Part shown: in pieces, positions 51,284 through 59,199 of the stretch
Numbering within the stretch: the stretch's first letter is position 1
Layout: each line of letters starts with the position of its first letter
Assembly: GCF_014118685.1 (NCBI RefSeq)
Contig: NZ_JACFAK010000002.1
Location: forward strand, 62,001 to 126,000
Direction: 5' to 3'
Source: Flaviflexus huanghaiensis
GTDB lineage: Bacteria; Actinomycetota; Actinomycetes; Actinomycetales; Actinomycetaceae
Length of the DNA stretch: 64,000 nucleotides
Program-made: the position numbers and the translations under genes
Notes under the pieces: model-generated
Seen by the model: the letters and a program-made list of their open reading frames with translations, nothing else
Databases searched by the model: none
What the model was told of the DNA's origin: nothing

Positions 51284-51736
51284 ATGCGACTCGTACTCAT
51301 GCGCCATGCGGAAGCCGCCGACGGTTCATCTGACTTCACCAGACCGCTGACGGAAGCCGGCCGCCGCCAGGCGCGCGAGCGTGGTAGCCAGCTCGCGGAC
51401 TACGGCTTTCAGCTGGCCCTGGTATCGGATGCGGCGCGGGCGAGGGAGACGTTTGAGAACCTCCGCATAACCGTTCCAGAGGTGACCTTTGACAAGGAGA
51501 TCTACTTCGGCTCGCACGAGACGATCATCGACATGATGCGGGGGTTACCCGAATCGACACATGACGTCCTCATCATCGGCCATGAGCCGACGATCTCCCA
51601 CACGGCTGCGATACTCGGATCGTCGTCACCGCGGGTTCACGAGGTCCGTGTCGGCGTGCCGACGGCGACCGCTATCATCCTTGAACTCGACGGCTGGTCG
51701 GGCCCCGGCGACATCGTCGACGTCCTCCGATCCTGA
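51284..51736 (+). CDS. SixA-type histidine phosphatase
   Basis: 150 residues. The RHG signature near the N-terminus (LVLMRHAEAAD; nucleophile H8), a distal IIGHEPTISH with the second His, and the short length place it in the SixA branch of the histidine phosphatase superfamily. E. coli SixA dephosphorylates histidine-phosphotransfer proteins; the substrate here is unknown. Leaderless start. It is convergent with serB and shares a hairpin terminator. Confidence 0.9.
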   Translation: MRLVLMRHAEAADGSSDFTRPLTEAGRRQARERGSQLADYGFQLALVSDAARARETFENLRITVPEVTFDKEIYFGSHETIIDMMRGLPESTHDVLIIGHEPTISHTAAILGSSSPRVHEVRVGVPTATAIILELDGWSGPGDIVDVLRS

Positions 51737-51750
51737 CGGTACCGGGCTCT

Positions 51751-51780
51751 GAGGGGTGTGATGAGGCTCAATCACACCTC
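51751..51780. terminator. Terminator between sixA-like gene and serB
   Basis: GAGGGGTGTGAT (51751-51762) pairs with ATCACACCTC (51771-51780) with a small bulge and an 8-nt loop, between convergent genes. Confidence 0.6.
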
Positions 51781-51835
51781 GTGTGCACCTACCCGACACC
51801 ATAACTTCCTGCGCGCTTCTCACCGCGGAGAATGG

Positions 51836-52738
51836 TCACGCCCACCCGAGGAGGGCACCTACAGCGTCGAGCCGGTTAAAGGAGACGGTCGTATCGGCCT
51901 GCTCGCGGACGACAGGTTTCGCTTGGAATGCAACTCCGAGACCAGCGATGGCGAGCATGGCAAGGTCGTTGGCGCCGTCGCCCACGCAGACAGTGCGCTC
52001 AAGAGGTACCCCGAGCTCCTTTGCCCATGCCGTGACCTGATGGGCCTTCGCCTCACGGCCGACGATAGGGCCGATGGTGCGCCCCGTGAGGACGTCGCCG
52101 TCAACCTCGAGTTCGTTGGCGATCCACCGGTCGATGCCGACGCTCGTGGCGAGCGGATCGAGTATCTTCGTGAACCCGCCTGAAACGAGACAGAAGGCAG
52201 AACCATTCGCACGAGCAAGTGCGACGAGACGCTCAGCACCCGGTGTCATCTCAATGTCCCCGGCAACATCGTCAATGACAGAGACGGGTAGCCCTCTGAG
52301 GGTGGCGACGCGCTCTTGCAACGATTCCGCGAAGTCTAGCTCGCCTCTCATGGCGCGGTCGGTGATCGCGGCAACCTCTTCTTCACGGCCCGCATGCCTG
52401 GCGAGCAGTTCGATGACCTCGGCGGTAATGAAGGTCGAGTCGACGTCGGTGACAACGAGTGCTGGACCGTCCTCGGCCAGAGGACCCCAGGTGAGGGCAG
52501 CATCAATGAGAAGGGCTGTGGCTGGAGAGATAAGCTCGTTTCGCCAGCCGTCGAAAGAGCCGGTCACCGTGCCCGTGAGCGTGGCCGCGAAGAAGCCCTC
52601 GACAGGTAGCTCCGTGAACGTGAGGTCCGCCGCACGTGCCGAGAGGTAGTCGTGGGCATGCTGAACGTAAGCGGGAGACAGAGGTCTGGGGGACACGAGT
52701 CCGAGCCGGACCGTGCCCCCCACAGCTGGAATAATCAC
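51836..52738 (-). CDS. serB: Phosphoserine phosphatase
   Basis: 300 residues from GTG 52738, overlapping the glgC stop by 4 nt. It makes serine from phosphoserine. Motif I is VTDVDSTFI (D98 and D100), motif II is CLVSGGFT, and the C-terminal motif is [13 protein letters not shown]. The N-terminal 90 residues form an extra domain without clear similarity to ACT domains. Coupling to glgC is unusual: it places serine synthesis behind the glycogen gene on the same transcript. Confidence 0.93.
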   Translation of the reverse strand: MIIPAVGGTVRLGLVSPRPLSPAYVQHAHDYLSARAADLTFTELPVEGFFAATLTGTVTGSFDGWRNELISPATALLIDAALTWGPLAEDGPALVVTDVDSTFITAEVIELLARHAGREEEVAAITDRAMRGELDFAESLQERVATLRGLPVSVIDDVAGDIEMTPGAERLVALARANGSAFCLVSGGFTKILDPLATSVGIDRWIANELEVDGDVLTGRTIGPIVGREAKAHQVTAWAKELGVPLERTVCVGDGANDLAMLAIAGLGVAFQAKPVVREQADTTVSFNRLDAVGALLGWA

Positions 52739-53979
52739 TTCTTGACGATAGCGTTCTTCGGGACGACGACGATACCGCCTTCCGACACGTGGAAGCCGCG
52801 GGCGCGGTCCTCGTCCGGGTCGATACCGAGCTGGGCCCCCTCCTCAACGCGCACGTTCTTGTCGAGGATGGCGTTCGCGACAGTCGCGTTACGGCCAATC
52901 CACACGTTGTCGAAGAGGATCGAGCTACGCACCGACGACCACGAATTCACGCGGACGTGAGGGGACAGAACCGAACGGATGACTTCACCGCCAGAGACGA
53001 TAACCCCGGGGGAGACGAGCGAATCGAGGGCGTGGCCGAGGCGCTCGTGGTGGCCGTAGACGAACTTGGCAGGCGGCAGGCCCGTGTAACCCGTGTAGAG
53101 CGGCCACTTGTCGTTGTAGAGGTTGAACACGGGCGAAACCGAGATAAGGTCCATGTTCGAGTCATAGAAGGCATCGACGGTGCCGACGTCGCGCCAGTAG
53201 TCGCGGTCCTTCTCGGTCGAACCAGCGACGTCGTTGTACGTGAAGTCGTAGAGACCAGCGCGGCCATCGTCAACGAACATGGGGACGATAGAACCACCCA
53301 TGTCGTGGGACGAATCATCGTCCTCTGCGTCCTGCTGAATAACGTCGAGAAGGGCTTCGGTATCGAACACGTAGTTGCCCATCGATGCGAGCACTTCGTT
53401 CGGCGAATCTTTGAGTCCGACAGCATCTGTCGGCTTCTCGAGGAACGCCCGCATCTTCACCGGGTTGTCCGGGTCGGCGTCGATGACACCAAACTGGTCG
53501 GCAAGCTCGAGTGGCTGGCGGATGCCGGCGACAGTCATCGGGAAACCGGAGTCGATGTGAGACTCGACCATCTGGGAGAAATCCATGCGGAAGATGTTGT
53601 CGGCACCGAGCACGATGACAATATCCGGTTTCTCATCCTCGATCGTGTGAAGCGACTGGTAAACGGCGTCGGCGGAACCGAGGAACCAGTTCTTGCCCAT
53701 GCGCTGCTGGGCGGGAACTGGCGCGACATAGTTGCCGAGCAGGTTCGACATGCGCCACGTCTTTGTGATGTGCCTGTCGAGGGAGTGGGATTTGTACTGG
53801 GTCAGCACAACGATCTTCAGATAGCCGGAGTTGACGAGGTTCGACAGCGCGAAGTCGATGAGGCGGTAGATACCGCCGAAGGGGACAGCCGGCTTGGCGC
53901 GGTCTGCCGTGAGCGGCATGAGGCGCTTGCCTTCCCCACCGGCGAGGACGATGGCGAGGACGCGGGGATTAGATCTCAT
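52735..53979 (-). CDS. glgC: Glucose-1-phosphate adenylyltransferase
   Basis: 414 residues from ATG 53979, a leaderless start (TATAGT 7 nt upstream); the much longer frame upstream is open by chance through glgA. It makes ADP-glucose, the committed step of glycogen synthesis. The nucleotide-binding signature is [20 protein letters not shown] at the N-terminus, followed by PAVPFGG. A left-handed beta-helix domain forms the C-terminus ([19 protein letters not shown]). It is divergent from glgA by 108 bp, and both are likely controlled together. Confidence 0.95.
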   Translation of the reverse strand: MRSNPRVLAIVLAGGEGKRLMPLTADRAKPAVPFGGIYRLIDFALSNLVNSGYLKIVVLTQYKSHSLDRHITKTWRMSNLLGNYVAPVPAQQRMGKNWFLGSADAVYQSLHTIEDEKPDIVIVLGADNIFRMDFSQMVESHIDSGFPMTVAGIRQPLELADQFGVIDADPDNPVKMRAFLEKPTDAVGLKDSPNEVLASMGNYVFDTEALLDVIQQDAEDDDSSHDMGGSIVPMFVDDGRAGLYDFTYNDVAGSTEKDRDYWRDVGTVDAFYDSNMDLISVSPVFNLYNDKWPLYTGYTGLPPAKFVYGHHERLGHALDSLVSPGVIVSGGEVIRSVLSPHVRVNSWSSVRSSILFDNVWIGRNATVANAILDKNVRVEEGAQLGIDPDEDRARGFHVSEGGIVVVPKNAIVKK

Positions 53980-53986
53980 GACACTG

Positions 53987-53992
53987 ACTATA
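53987..53992 (-). promoter_or_regulatory. Leaderless -10 element of glgC
   Basis: TATAGT on the minus strand ends 7 nt before the ATG at 53979. Confidence 0.6.
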
Positions 53993-54087
53993 CCTAATGC
54001 GTGATCGGGACCACCGAGTCTTGGGAAAACTGGAAAGGAAGGCGGGTACGATTGGATGAGACTGACAGGGACCAGAAAGGCGTTTCC

Positions 54088-55311
54088 ATGAGGGTTGATC
54101 TGCTGACACGTGAATATCCACCGAACATCTATGGCGGCGCGGGCGTTCATGTCGCCGAACTCTCCAAAGTTCTCGCCGCCCATGCCAATGTGCGCGTCCA
54201 CGCCTTCGACGGACCTCGGGACCCCGATGTTGTCGATGACGTGACCGTCTATGGCTACGACTACCTCGATGGTCTCGAGGGCAATGATGCGATCCGCACC
54301 TTTGGGGTCGATCTGCAGATGGTGAGCGGTGCCGAGGGCGCCGACATTGTCCACTCTCATACCTGGTACGCAAACCTCGGCGGTCACCTAGCTGGCCTCC
54401 TTCACAACATCCCGCATGTTGTCTCCGCCCATTCTCTTGAGCCCCTGCGGCCGTGGAAGCGGGAGCAGCTCGGCGGCGGGTACGAGCTATCCTCCTTCGC
54501 GGAACGCACCGCATACGAGGGAGCGGCTGGCATCATCGCCGTCTCTCGCGCCATGCGGGACGACATCCTCCGCAGCTATCCGAACGTCGATCCGGATCGT
54601 GTTGAGGTCATCCACAACGGCATTGATCTCGATGGGTGGAAGCGCCCTGACGATCTCGAGGAAGCCGAAGAATACTTCCGCTCCTATGGGCTTGATCCGG
54701 CGCGTCCGACAATCATCTTTGTCGGCCGGATCACCCGTCAGAAGGGGCTCCCCCATTTCCTCCGTGCTGTCGCCCAGCTACCGGACGAAATCCAGGTCAT
54801 CCTCTGCGCTGGCCGCCCCGATACCGAGGAGATCGCTGAGGAGGTCAAGGGCCTCGTGACAGACCTCCAGAAGAAGAGGGACGGCATCGTGTGGATCGAC
54901 GAGCACCTGCCGCGAGAGAAACTCATCGCGCTCCAGGTCATGTCGACGACGTTCGTGACGCCGTCAATCTACGAACCTCTCGGGATCGTCAACCTTGAGG
55001 CCATGGCCTGCGGACTGCCCGTCGTTGGTTCCGATACCGGTGGCATTCCGGATTGCATCGTCCACGGCGAAACCGGTCTGCTTGTCCCCATCGACCAGCT
55101 CGATGATGGCACCGGCACTCCGAAGGACCCTGACAAGTTCGAGGCCGATCTCGCATCAGCCCTTGCCGAGGTGTGCTCTGATCCAGAGCGGGCGAAGCAA
55201 ATGGGAATTGCCGGCCGCACGCGGGTTGAAGAGCAGTTCTCCTGGGAGACGATCGCGGAAAAGACGATCGACTTCTACACCCGCGTTATTGACCGTTTCC
55301 ATAGGAGCTAA
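54088..55311 (+). CDS. glgA: Glycogen synthase, actinobacterial GT4 type
   Basis: 407 residues from ATG 54088 (AAAGG upstream). It transfers glucosyl units from ADP-glucose, made by the divergent glgC, onto glycogen or maltose 1-phosphate. GT4-type features are [15 protein letters not shown] at the N-terminus, [21 protein letters not shown] and the C-terminal [18 protein letters not shown], where the first E is catalytic. This class is shorter than E. coli GlgA (GT5) and is the usual actinobacterial form. Confidence 0.93.
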   Translation: MRVDLLTREYPPNIYGGAGVHVAELSKVLAAHANVRVHAFDGPRDPDVVDDVTVYGYDYLDGLEGNDAIRTFGVDLQMVSGAEGADIVHSHTWYANLGGHLAGLLHNIPHVVSAHSLEPLRPWKREQLGGGYELSSFAERTAYEGAAGIIAVSRAMRDDILRSYPNVDPDRVEVIHNGIDLDGWKRPDDLEEAEEYFRSYGLDPARPTIIFVGRITRQKGLPHFLRAVAQLPDEIQVILCAGRPDTEEIAEEVKGLVTDLQKKRDGIVWIDEHLPREKLIALQVMSTTFVTPSIYEPLGIVNLEAMACGLPVVGSDTGGIPDCIVHGETGLLVPIDQLDDGTGTPKDPDKFEADLASALAEVCSDPERAKQMGIAGRTRVEEQFSWETIAEKTIDFYTRVIDRFHRS

Positions 55312-55314
55312 GCT
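55309..55314 (+). promoter_or_regulatory. Leaderless -10 element overlapping the glgA stop
   Basis: TAAGCT ends 7 nt before the ATG at 55322 and begins with the TAA stop codon of glgA. Confidence 0.5.
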
Positions 55315-55321
55315 CTACAGC

Positions 55322-56110
55322 ATGGGAGATGTTCTACAGCTTAAGCAGGTGACCGTGCGGCGCGGGGGTCGCCACATCGTTGATCACGTCGACTGGTCGG
55401 TTGACGAAGGAGAGCGATGGGTGATCCTCGGGCCGAATGGCGCGGGTAAGACATCCCTTATTCAACTGGCCGCTGCGCGACTCTTCCCCACCCAGGGCGA
55501 GGTGGAGGTTCTTGGCACGAAGGTAGGCAAAGCGAACGCGGCTGAACTCCATCCCCTCATCGGACTCACGTCATCGGCTCTCGACGCTCGGATCCCCGGA
55601 TCTGAGCGCATCCACGATGTCGTGCGTACAGGTGCTTACGGCGTCACCGCCCACTGGAGGGAGGCCTACGACGAAGAGGATGACCGCCGCGCCCGGCAGT
55701 TGCTCGCATCACTCGGTGTCGCCCACCTGGCTGACCGGACGTTCGCGTCGATCTCCTCGGGGGAGAAGAAGCGTGTTGGCGTCGCCCGCGCCCTTATGCC
55801 CGACCCGGAACTCCTCCTTCTCGACGAGCCTGCTTCCGGTCTTGATCTCGGCGGTCGCGAGGAGCTGCTCGACGCGCTGACGACACTGGCTCACGATGAT
55901 TCCGCGCCGTCAATGATTCTCGTCACCCACCATGTCGAGGAGATTCCGGCAGGTTTCACCCACGCGATACTCATGCAGGAAGGCAGGGCTCTCTACGCGG
56001 GACCTGTCGACGAGGTCCTGACGAGCGAGCGTCTCAGCGAATGCTTCGGAGTGAACCTTGACGTTGAGAAGAACGGCGACCGCTATGCGGCACGCGCTCA
56101 CGTCGACTGA
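55322..56110 (+). CDS. ABC transporter-type ATPase, single cassette
   Basis: 262 residues with one ATP-binding cassette: Walker A GPNGAGKTSL, signature SSGEKKRVGVARAL and Walker B LLLLDEPASGLD. The signature begins SSGEK rather than LSGGQ. No permease or binding protein is adjacent, so it resembles ModF/YlmA-type cytoplasmic ATPases of unknown substrate. ATG 55322 is leaderless, with the -10 element starting on the glgA stop codon. It is separate from glgA by 10 bp. Confidence 0.9.
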   Translation: MGDVLQLKQVTVRRGGRHIVDHVDWSVDEGERWVILGPNGAGKTSLIQLAAARLFPTQGEVEVLGTKVGKANAAELHPLIGLTSSALDARIPGSERIHDVVRTGAYGVTAHWREAYDEEDDRRARQLLASLGVAHLADRTFASISSGEKKRVGVARALMPDPELLLLDEPASGLDLGGREELLDALTTLAHDDSAPSMILVTHHVEEIPAGFTHAILMQEGRALYAGPVDEVLTSERLSECFGVNLDVEKNGDRYAARAHVD

Positions 56111-56122
56111 CGGTTTGGCCCG

Positions 56123-56128
56123 TATACT
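56123..56128 (+). promoter_or_regulatory. -10 element of the nfeD-SPFH operon
   Basis: TATACT, near consensus, would start a transcript about 20 nt before the ATG at 56154 and leaves room for the GGTAGGGAGAG ribosome binding site. No clear -35 is visible. Confidence 0.5.
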
Positions 56129-56153
56129 GATCGCCTAACGGTAGGGAGAGACC

Positions 56154-56576
56154 ATGACCTGGATGACGTGGCTCATCATCGCAATCGTGCTCGGCATCAT
56201 CGAGATGCTGACGATCGAATTCACCTTCCTCATGTTTGCTGGTGGTGCTCTCGCAGCTGCCATTGCGGGTGGGTTTACCGACAACGCGGTCCTTCAGATC
56301 GTTGTCTTCGCGCTCGTTTCCGTCATCCTTCTCTTTACGGTCCGCCCGTGGGCGCGGAGAATGATCGACCAGACGTCCCCTGAGAACAGAACAAATGTCG
56401 ATTCCCTGCCCGGGCAGGTTGCCGAGGCTCTCACTGACGTGACCGCGCGAGGTGGACGGGTCAAACTCGATGGGGAGGTTTGGTCAGCGCGCACGTATGG
56501 CGCCCCCATTCCCGAGGGGTCCATCGTTGTCGTATCAAGAATAGATGGTGCCCACGCCATCGTGGAACTGAGGTAA
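56154..56576 (+). CDS. NfeD-family membrane protein (short form)
   Basis: 140 residues. Two or three hydrophobic helices (MTWLIIAIVLGIIEMLTIEF, then FAGGALAAAIAGGF and VVFALVSVILLF) precede a C-terminal OB-fold domain (LPGQVAEALTDVTARGGRVKL, then GEVWSAR). This is the short NfeD form that always pairs with an SPFH protein, as here 4 bp downstream. The pair is thought to organise membrane microdomains or protein quality control. A GGTAGGGAGAG site precedes the start. Confidence 0.9.
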   Translation: MTWMTWLIIAIVLGIIEMLTIEFTFLMFAGGALAAAIAGGFTDNAVLQIVVFALVSVILLFTVRPWARRMIDQTSPENRTNVDSLPGQVAEALTDVTARGGRVKLDGEVWSARTYGAPIPEGSIVVVSRIDGAHAIVELR

Positions 56577-56580
56577 CACC

Positions 56581-57723
56581 ATGTCAGATCTCGAACCCGG
56601 CCAAATCATCCTCTGGATACTCCTTCTCGTTGTTATTGTCTTTGTCGGGGCCGCGCTGTTCCGTTCGGTCCGGATCGTCTCCCAGGGTGAGGCGCAGATT
56701 GTCGAACGACTCGGCAAATACCACCGGACCCTGACACCCGGTATGCACTTCCTTGTTCCTTTCATCGACCAGATCCGCCAACGGGTCGACCTTCGCGAAC
56801 AGGTCGTGCCATTTCCTCCTCAGCCCGTTATCACCTCGGACAACATCGTCGTCAACATCGACACCGTCATCTACTACCAGGTGACCGGCCCGGAGTCCGC
56901 GACGTACGAGATCGCGAACCCCATGGCTGGCATTGAGCAACTTGCCGTGACGACGCTGAGGAACATCATTGGCTCCATGGACATGGAGCAGGCGCTGACA
57001 GGACGCGATCAGATCAACGGCCAGCTTCGCGGGGTCCTCGATGAGGCGACCGGCCGCTGGGGGATCCGCGTCAACCGAGTCGAGCTCAAAGCGATCGACC
57101 CGCCAGCGACTGTCCAGTCCGCGATGGAACAGCAGATGAAGGCGGAGCGTGACCGCCGCGCCGCTATCCTCACCGCGGAGGGCATCAAGCAGTCGGCGAT
57201 CCTCACAGCCGAAGGTGAAAAGCAGTCGGCGATCCTTCGCGCTGAAGGCGACGCACAGTCGACGATTCTCAAGGCACAGGGCGACTCGCGCGCGATCCTC
57301 CAGGTGTTCGACGCGATTCACCGCGGTAATGCTGATCCGAAGCTTCTCGCATACGAGTACATCCAGATGCTGCCGAAGATCGCCGAGTCGCAGTCGTCGA
57401 AGATGTGGATTATCCCGACAGAGCTCACTGAGGCACTCAACTCGGTCACCGCTGGTTTCGGCGGCAAGCCGGGAGGCCCGACGGTCTCGACGGATGACGA
57501 CGAGCGCCCCATCGTCGACTTCGGTGAGGATGCGGACGACGTCGCGGCCGCACTGCGCGACACGTCCTTGCCGGACATTGATGACGCTCTAGCCGCCGCG
57601 AAGGGCGAGGCTGCGAAGGCGACCGATGAGGCCTCGGAGGCTGGCGAGCAGTCTGGCCGTCGCCCGCGCAGGACCGACCTCTCGGGTCAAGAACCTAACC
57701 GCCCCATCCGTGACGAGGAGTGA
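56581..57723 (+). CDS. SPFH (stomatin/prohibitin/flotillin) family protein
   Basis: 380 residues. An N-terminal membrane helix (IILWILLLVVIVFVGAALF) leads to the SPFH domain (VSQGEAQIVERLGKYHRTL, PGMHFLVPFIDQI), then a coiled-coil with repeated AILTAEGIKQSAILTAEGEK-type heptads. A charged, disordered C-terminus of about 80 residues follows. It works with NfeD in membrane microdomains. GAGG overlapping the NfeD stop serves as its ribosome binding site. A terminator follows at 57726. Confidence 0.94.
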   Translation: MSDLEPGQIILWILLLVVIVFVGAALFRSVRIVSQGEAQIVERLGKYHRTLTPGMHFLVPFIDQIRQRVDLREQVVPFPPQPVITSDNIVVNIDTVIYYQVTGPESATYEIANPMAGIEQLAVTTLRNIIGSMDMEQALTGRDQINGQLRGVLDEATGRWGIRVNRVELKAIDPPATVQSAMEQQMKAERDRRAAILTAEGIKQSAILTAEGEKQSAILRAEGDAQSTILKAQGDSRAILQVFDAIHRGNADPKLLAYEYIQMLPKIAESQSSKMWIIPTELTEALNSVTAGFGGKPGGPTVSTDDDERPIVDFGEDADDVAAALRDTSLPDIDDALAAAKGEAAKATDEASEAGEQSGRRPRRTDLSGQEPNRPIRDEE

Positions 57724-57725
57724 GT

Positions 57726-57758
57726 CCGGCACGTCCTCAAAATGTAGGAGTGTGCCGG
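57726..57758 (+). terminator. Terminator of the nfeD-SPFH operon
   Basis: CCGGCAC-G-TCCT pairs with AGGA-GT-GTGCCGG around an 8-nt loop, followed by TTCTTG. Confidence 0.7.
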
Positions 57759-57792
57759 TTCTTGCAATCGAACGTCCCCGTCGAAGGATGAG

Positions 57793-58644
57793 ATGTACGT
57801 CGAATTGACGGCGGCCGATGAGCGGCTTGCCGACTACACGTCGCTGACCGATGTGGCGTTGCGCAAGAAGCTAGAGACCGAGCGCGGGCTCTACATGGCC
57901 GAGTCGACGAACGTCATCATGCGTGCCGTTCAGGCGGGCCACCGGCCCCGGTCCTTCCTCACGTCACCGAAGTGGTTGGATGCGCTGTCGCCATGGGTGG
58001 AGCTTGCATGTGGCGCCCCCGACGGTGGGCAGACGCCCGTCTATCTCGCTGAGGAGGACGTCCTCGAGCAGGTGACGGGTTTCCACCTCCACAGGGGTGC
58101 GATGGCGGCGATGAACCGACCCGAGCTCGCTGATCCGTTCGACCTTGTGAGGGACGCCCGCCTCATCGCCGTCATTGAGGATATCGTCGACCACACGAAT
58201 GTTGGTGCGATCCTCAGGTCGTGTGCGGCTCTCGGCGTTGACTGCGTTCTTGTAACGCCGCGCTGTGCGGACCCGCTGTATCGGCGCTCCGTCAGGGTCT
58301 CGATGGGCACCGTGTTTCAGGTCCCGTGGACGCGGGTGAGCCCGTGGCCTGGCGCGATCACGTCGCTACGGGAGCAGGGCTGGGAGGTGGCGGCGATGGC
58401 GCTGTCCGATGACTCGGTGAGCCTGCCCGACTACTGTGCCGGGCTCGACACCACGTCACGCGTCGCGCTCCTGTTCGGAACCGAAGGCGAAGGACTTACT
58501 TGGCGTGCGATTGACAAGTCAAGCGTGACCGTTCGAATCCCGATGGCGGGCGGGGTCGATTCCCTTAACGTCGCGGCGGCTTCAGCTGTTGCGGTCTACG
58601 CGGTCGCGCAGACGCTCCACGCCGATACGGCAAAGGTCACATAG
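57793..58644 (+). CDS. SpoU/TrmH-family RNA methyltransferase
   Basis: 283 residues with GAAGG before the ATG. An N-terminal substrate-binding domain (about 1-105) precedes the knotted SPOUT domain with the three family motifs: DHTNVGAILRSCAALG, LLFGTEGEGL and MAGGVDSLNVAAASAVAVY. It 2'-O-methylates a ribose in rRNA or tRNA. Close relatives are often listed as 23S rRNA or tRNA methyltransferases; the target cannot be set here. Confidence 0.92.
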   Translation: MYVELTAADERLADYTSLTDVALRKKLETERGLYMAESTNVIMRAVQAGHRPRSFLTSPKWLDALSPWVELACGAPDGGQTPVYLAEEDVLEQVTGFHLHRGAMAAMNRPELADPFDLVRDARLIAVIEDIVDHTNVGAILRSCAALGVDCVLVTPRCADPLYRRSVRVSMGTVFQVPWTRVSPWPGAITSLREQGWEVAAMALSDDSVSLPDYCAGLDTTSRVALLFGTEGEGLTWRAIDKSSVTVRIPMAGGVDSLNVAAASAVAVYAVAQTLHADTAKVT

Positions 58645-58697
58645 ACGGCTGGTTATATCCAGTTGCTCGTCCCGCTGTCCCGTGGTGGGTTAGATGA

Positions 58698-58970
58698 ATG
58701 AAGAAATCCTCTGTCCCTTACCCGGCTTTCATCCAGGCATTGGGGCAGACATGTATTCGCTACCGGAGCGATGTGGGGCTCAGCCAGCGAGCGTTCGCAC
58801 ACGAGATCGGTATAGACCCAAGCACATACCAGGTTGTCGAAGCGGGCCGAACCTTTAAGGGCGAGTTGGCGAACCCAACGACGAAGACTCTTGTCGCCAT
58901 CGCCGATGGCTTCGGACTGCCCCTTGTCGACCTGGTCGACGAGGCGTGGGAGCTCGCCGAAACTCTCTGA
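58698..58970 (+). CDS. Small XRE-like helix-turn-helix protein
   Basis: 90 residues, essentially one XRE/Cro-type helix-turn-helix (LGQTCIRYRSDVGLSQRAFA, then IGIDPSTYQVVEAGRTF) with a short C-terminal helix. It should bind DNA as a dimer. No partner toxin is adjacent. It is the only regulator next to the micro-ORF/surface-protein locus 110 bp downstream, so control of that locus is a reasonable but unproven guess. A terminator separates the two. Confidence 0.78.
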   Translation: MKKSSVPYPAFIQALGQTCIRYRSDVGLSQRAFAHEIGIDPSTYQVVEAGRTFKGELANPTTKTLVAIADGFGLPLVDLVDEAWELAETL

Positions 58971-58988
58971 GTACCACTCTCCCGATAT

Positions 58989-59009
58989 GCCCCCTCATGC
59001 GCAGGGGGC
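58989..59009 (+). terminator. Terminator of the HTH gene
   Basis: GCCCCCT (58989-58995) pairs perfectly with AGGGGGC (59003-59009) over a 7-nt loop, followed by ATTCTCTAT. Confidence 0.75.
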
Positions 59010-59078
59010 ATTCTCTATGCCCTCCGCACGGCGCCAGGATCGGCAGTCTGTTCCCGACCGAATAGGAAGGACAGACCC

Positions 59079-59123
59079 ATGACCATCGAACGTCTTTGGA
59101 TCAAGGAGGATACCCGTGCATAG
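59079..59123 (+). CDS. Micro-ORF 1, 14 codons
   Basis: ATG 59079 opens MTIERLWIKEDTRA, stop TAG 59121-59123. It is preceded by AGGAAGGA (59064-59071) at ideal 7-nt spacing. It overlaps micro-ORF 2 by 8 nt, and the ribosome binding site of micro-ORF 2 lies inside it. It may be a leader peptide that couples translation to the downstream genes. Too short for any homology claim. Confidence 0.5.
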   Translation: MTIERLWIKEDTRA

Positions 59124-59199
59124 CATCTGGATACCGATCATTCTCGTCATCATCTGCATCGGGTCGATCATGGCCCTCGCTGTGCGGAGAAGGAAATGA
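59116..59199 (+). CDS. Micro-ORF 2, 27-residue single-helix membrane peptide
   Basis: GTG 59116 is preceded by a perfect AAGGAGGA (59103-59110) at 5-nt spacing. The 27-residue product has a short N-terminus (MHSIW), one hydrophobic helix (IPIILVIICIGSIMALAV) with one Cys, and a basic end RRRK, the topology of an N-out/C-in membrane peptide. Its stop overlaps the start of the giant surface protein as ATGA, and its last codons hold the ribosome binding site of that gene (GGAG at 59186). Such strong signals on a tiny frame argue for real translation. Function unknown. Confidence 0.65.
   Translation: MHSIWIPIILVIICIGSIMALAVRRRK

Noticed and set aside
52789-53997. 402-codon plus-strand frame
   Set aside because: Antisense shadow of glgC, which has clear motifs and a leaderless promoter.
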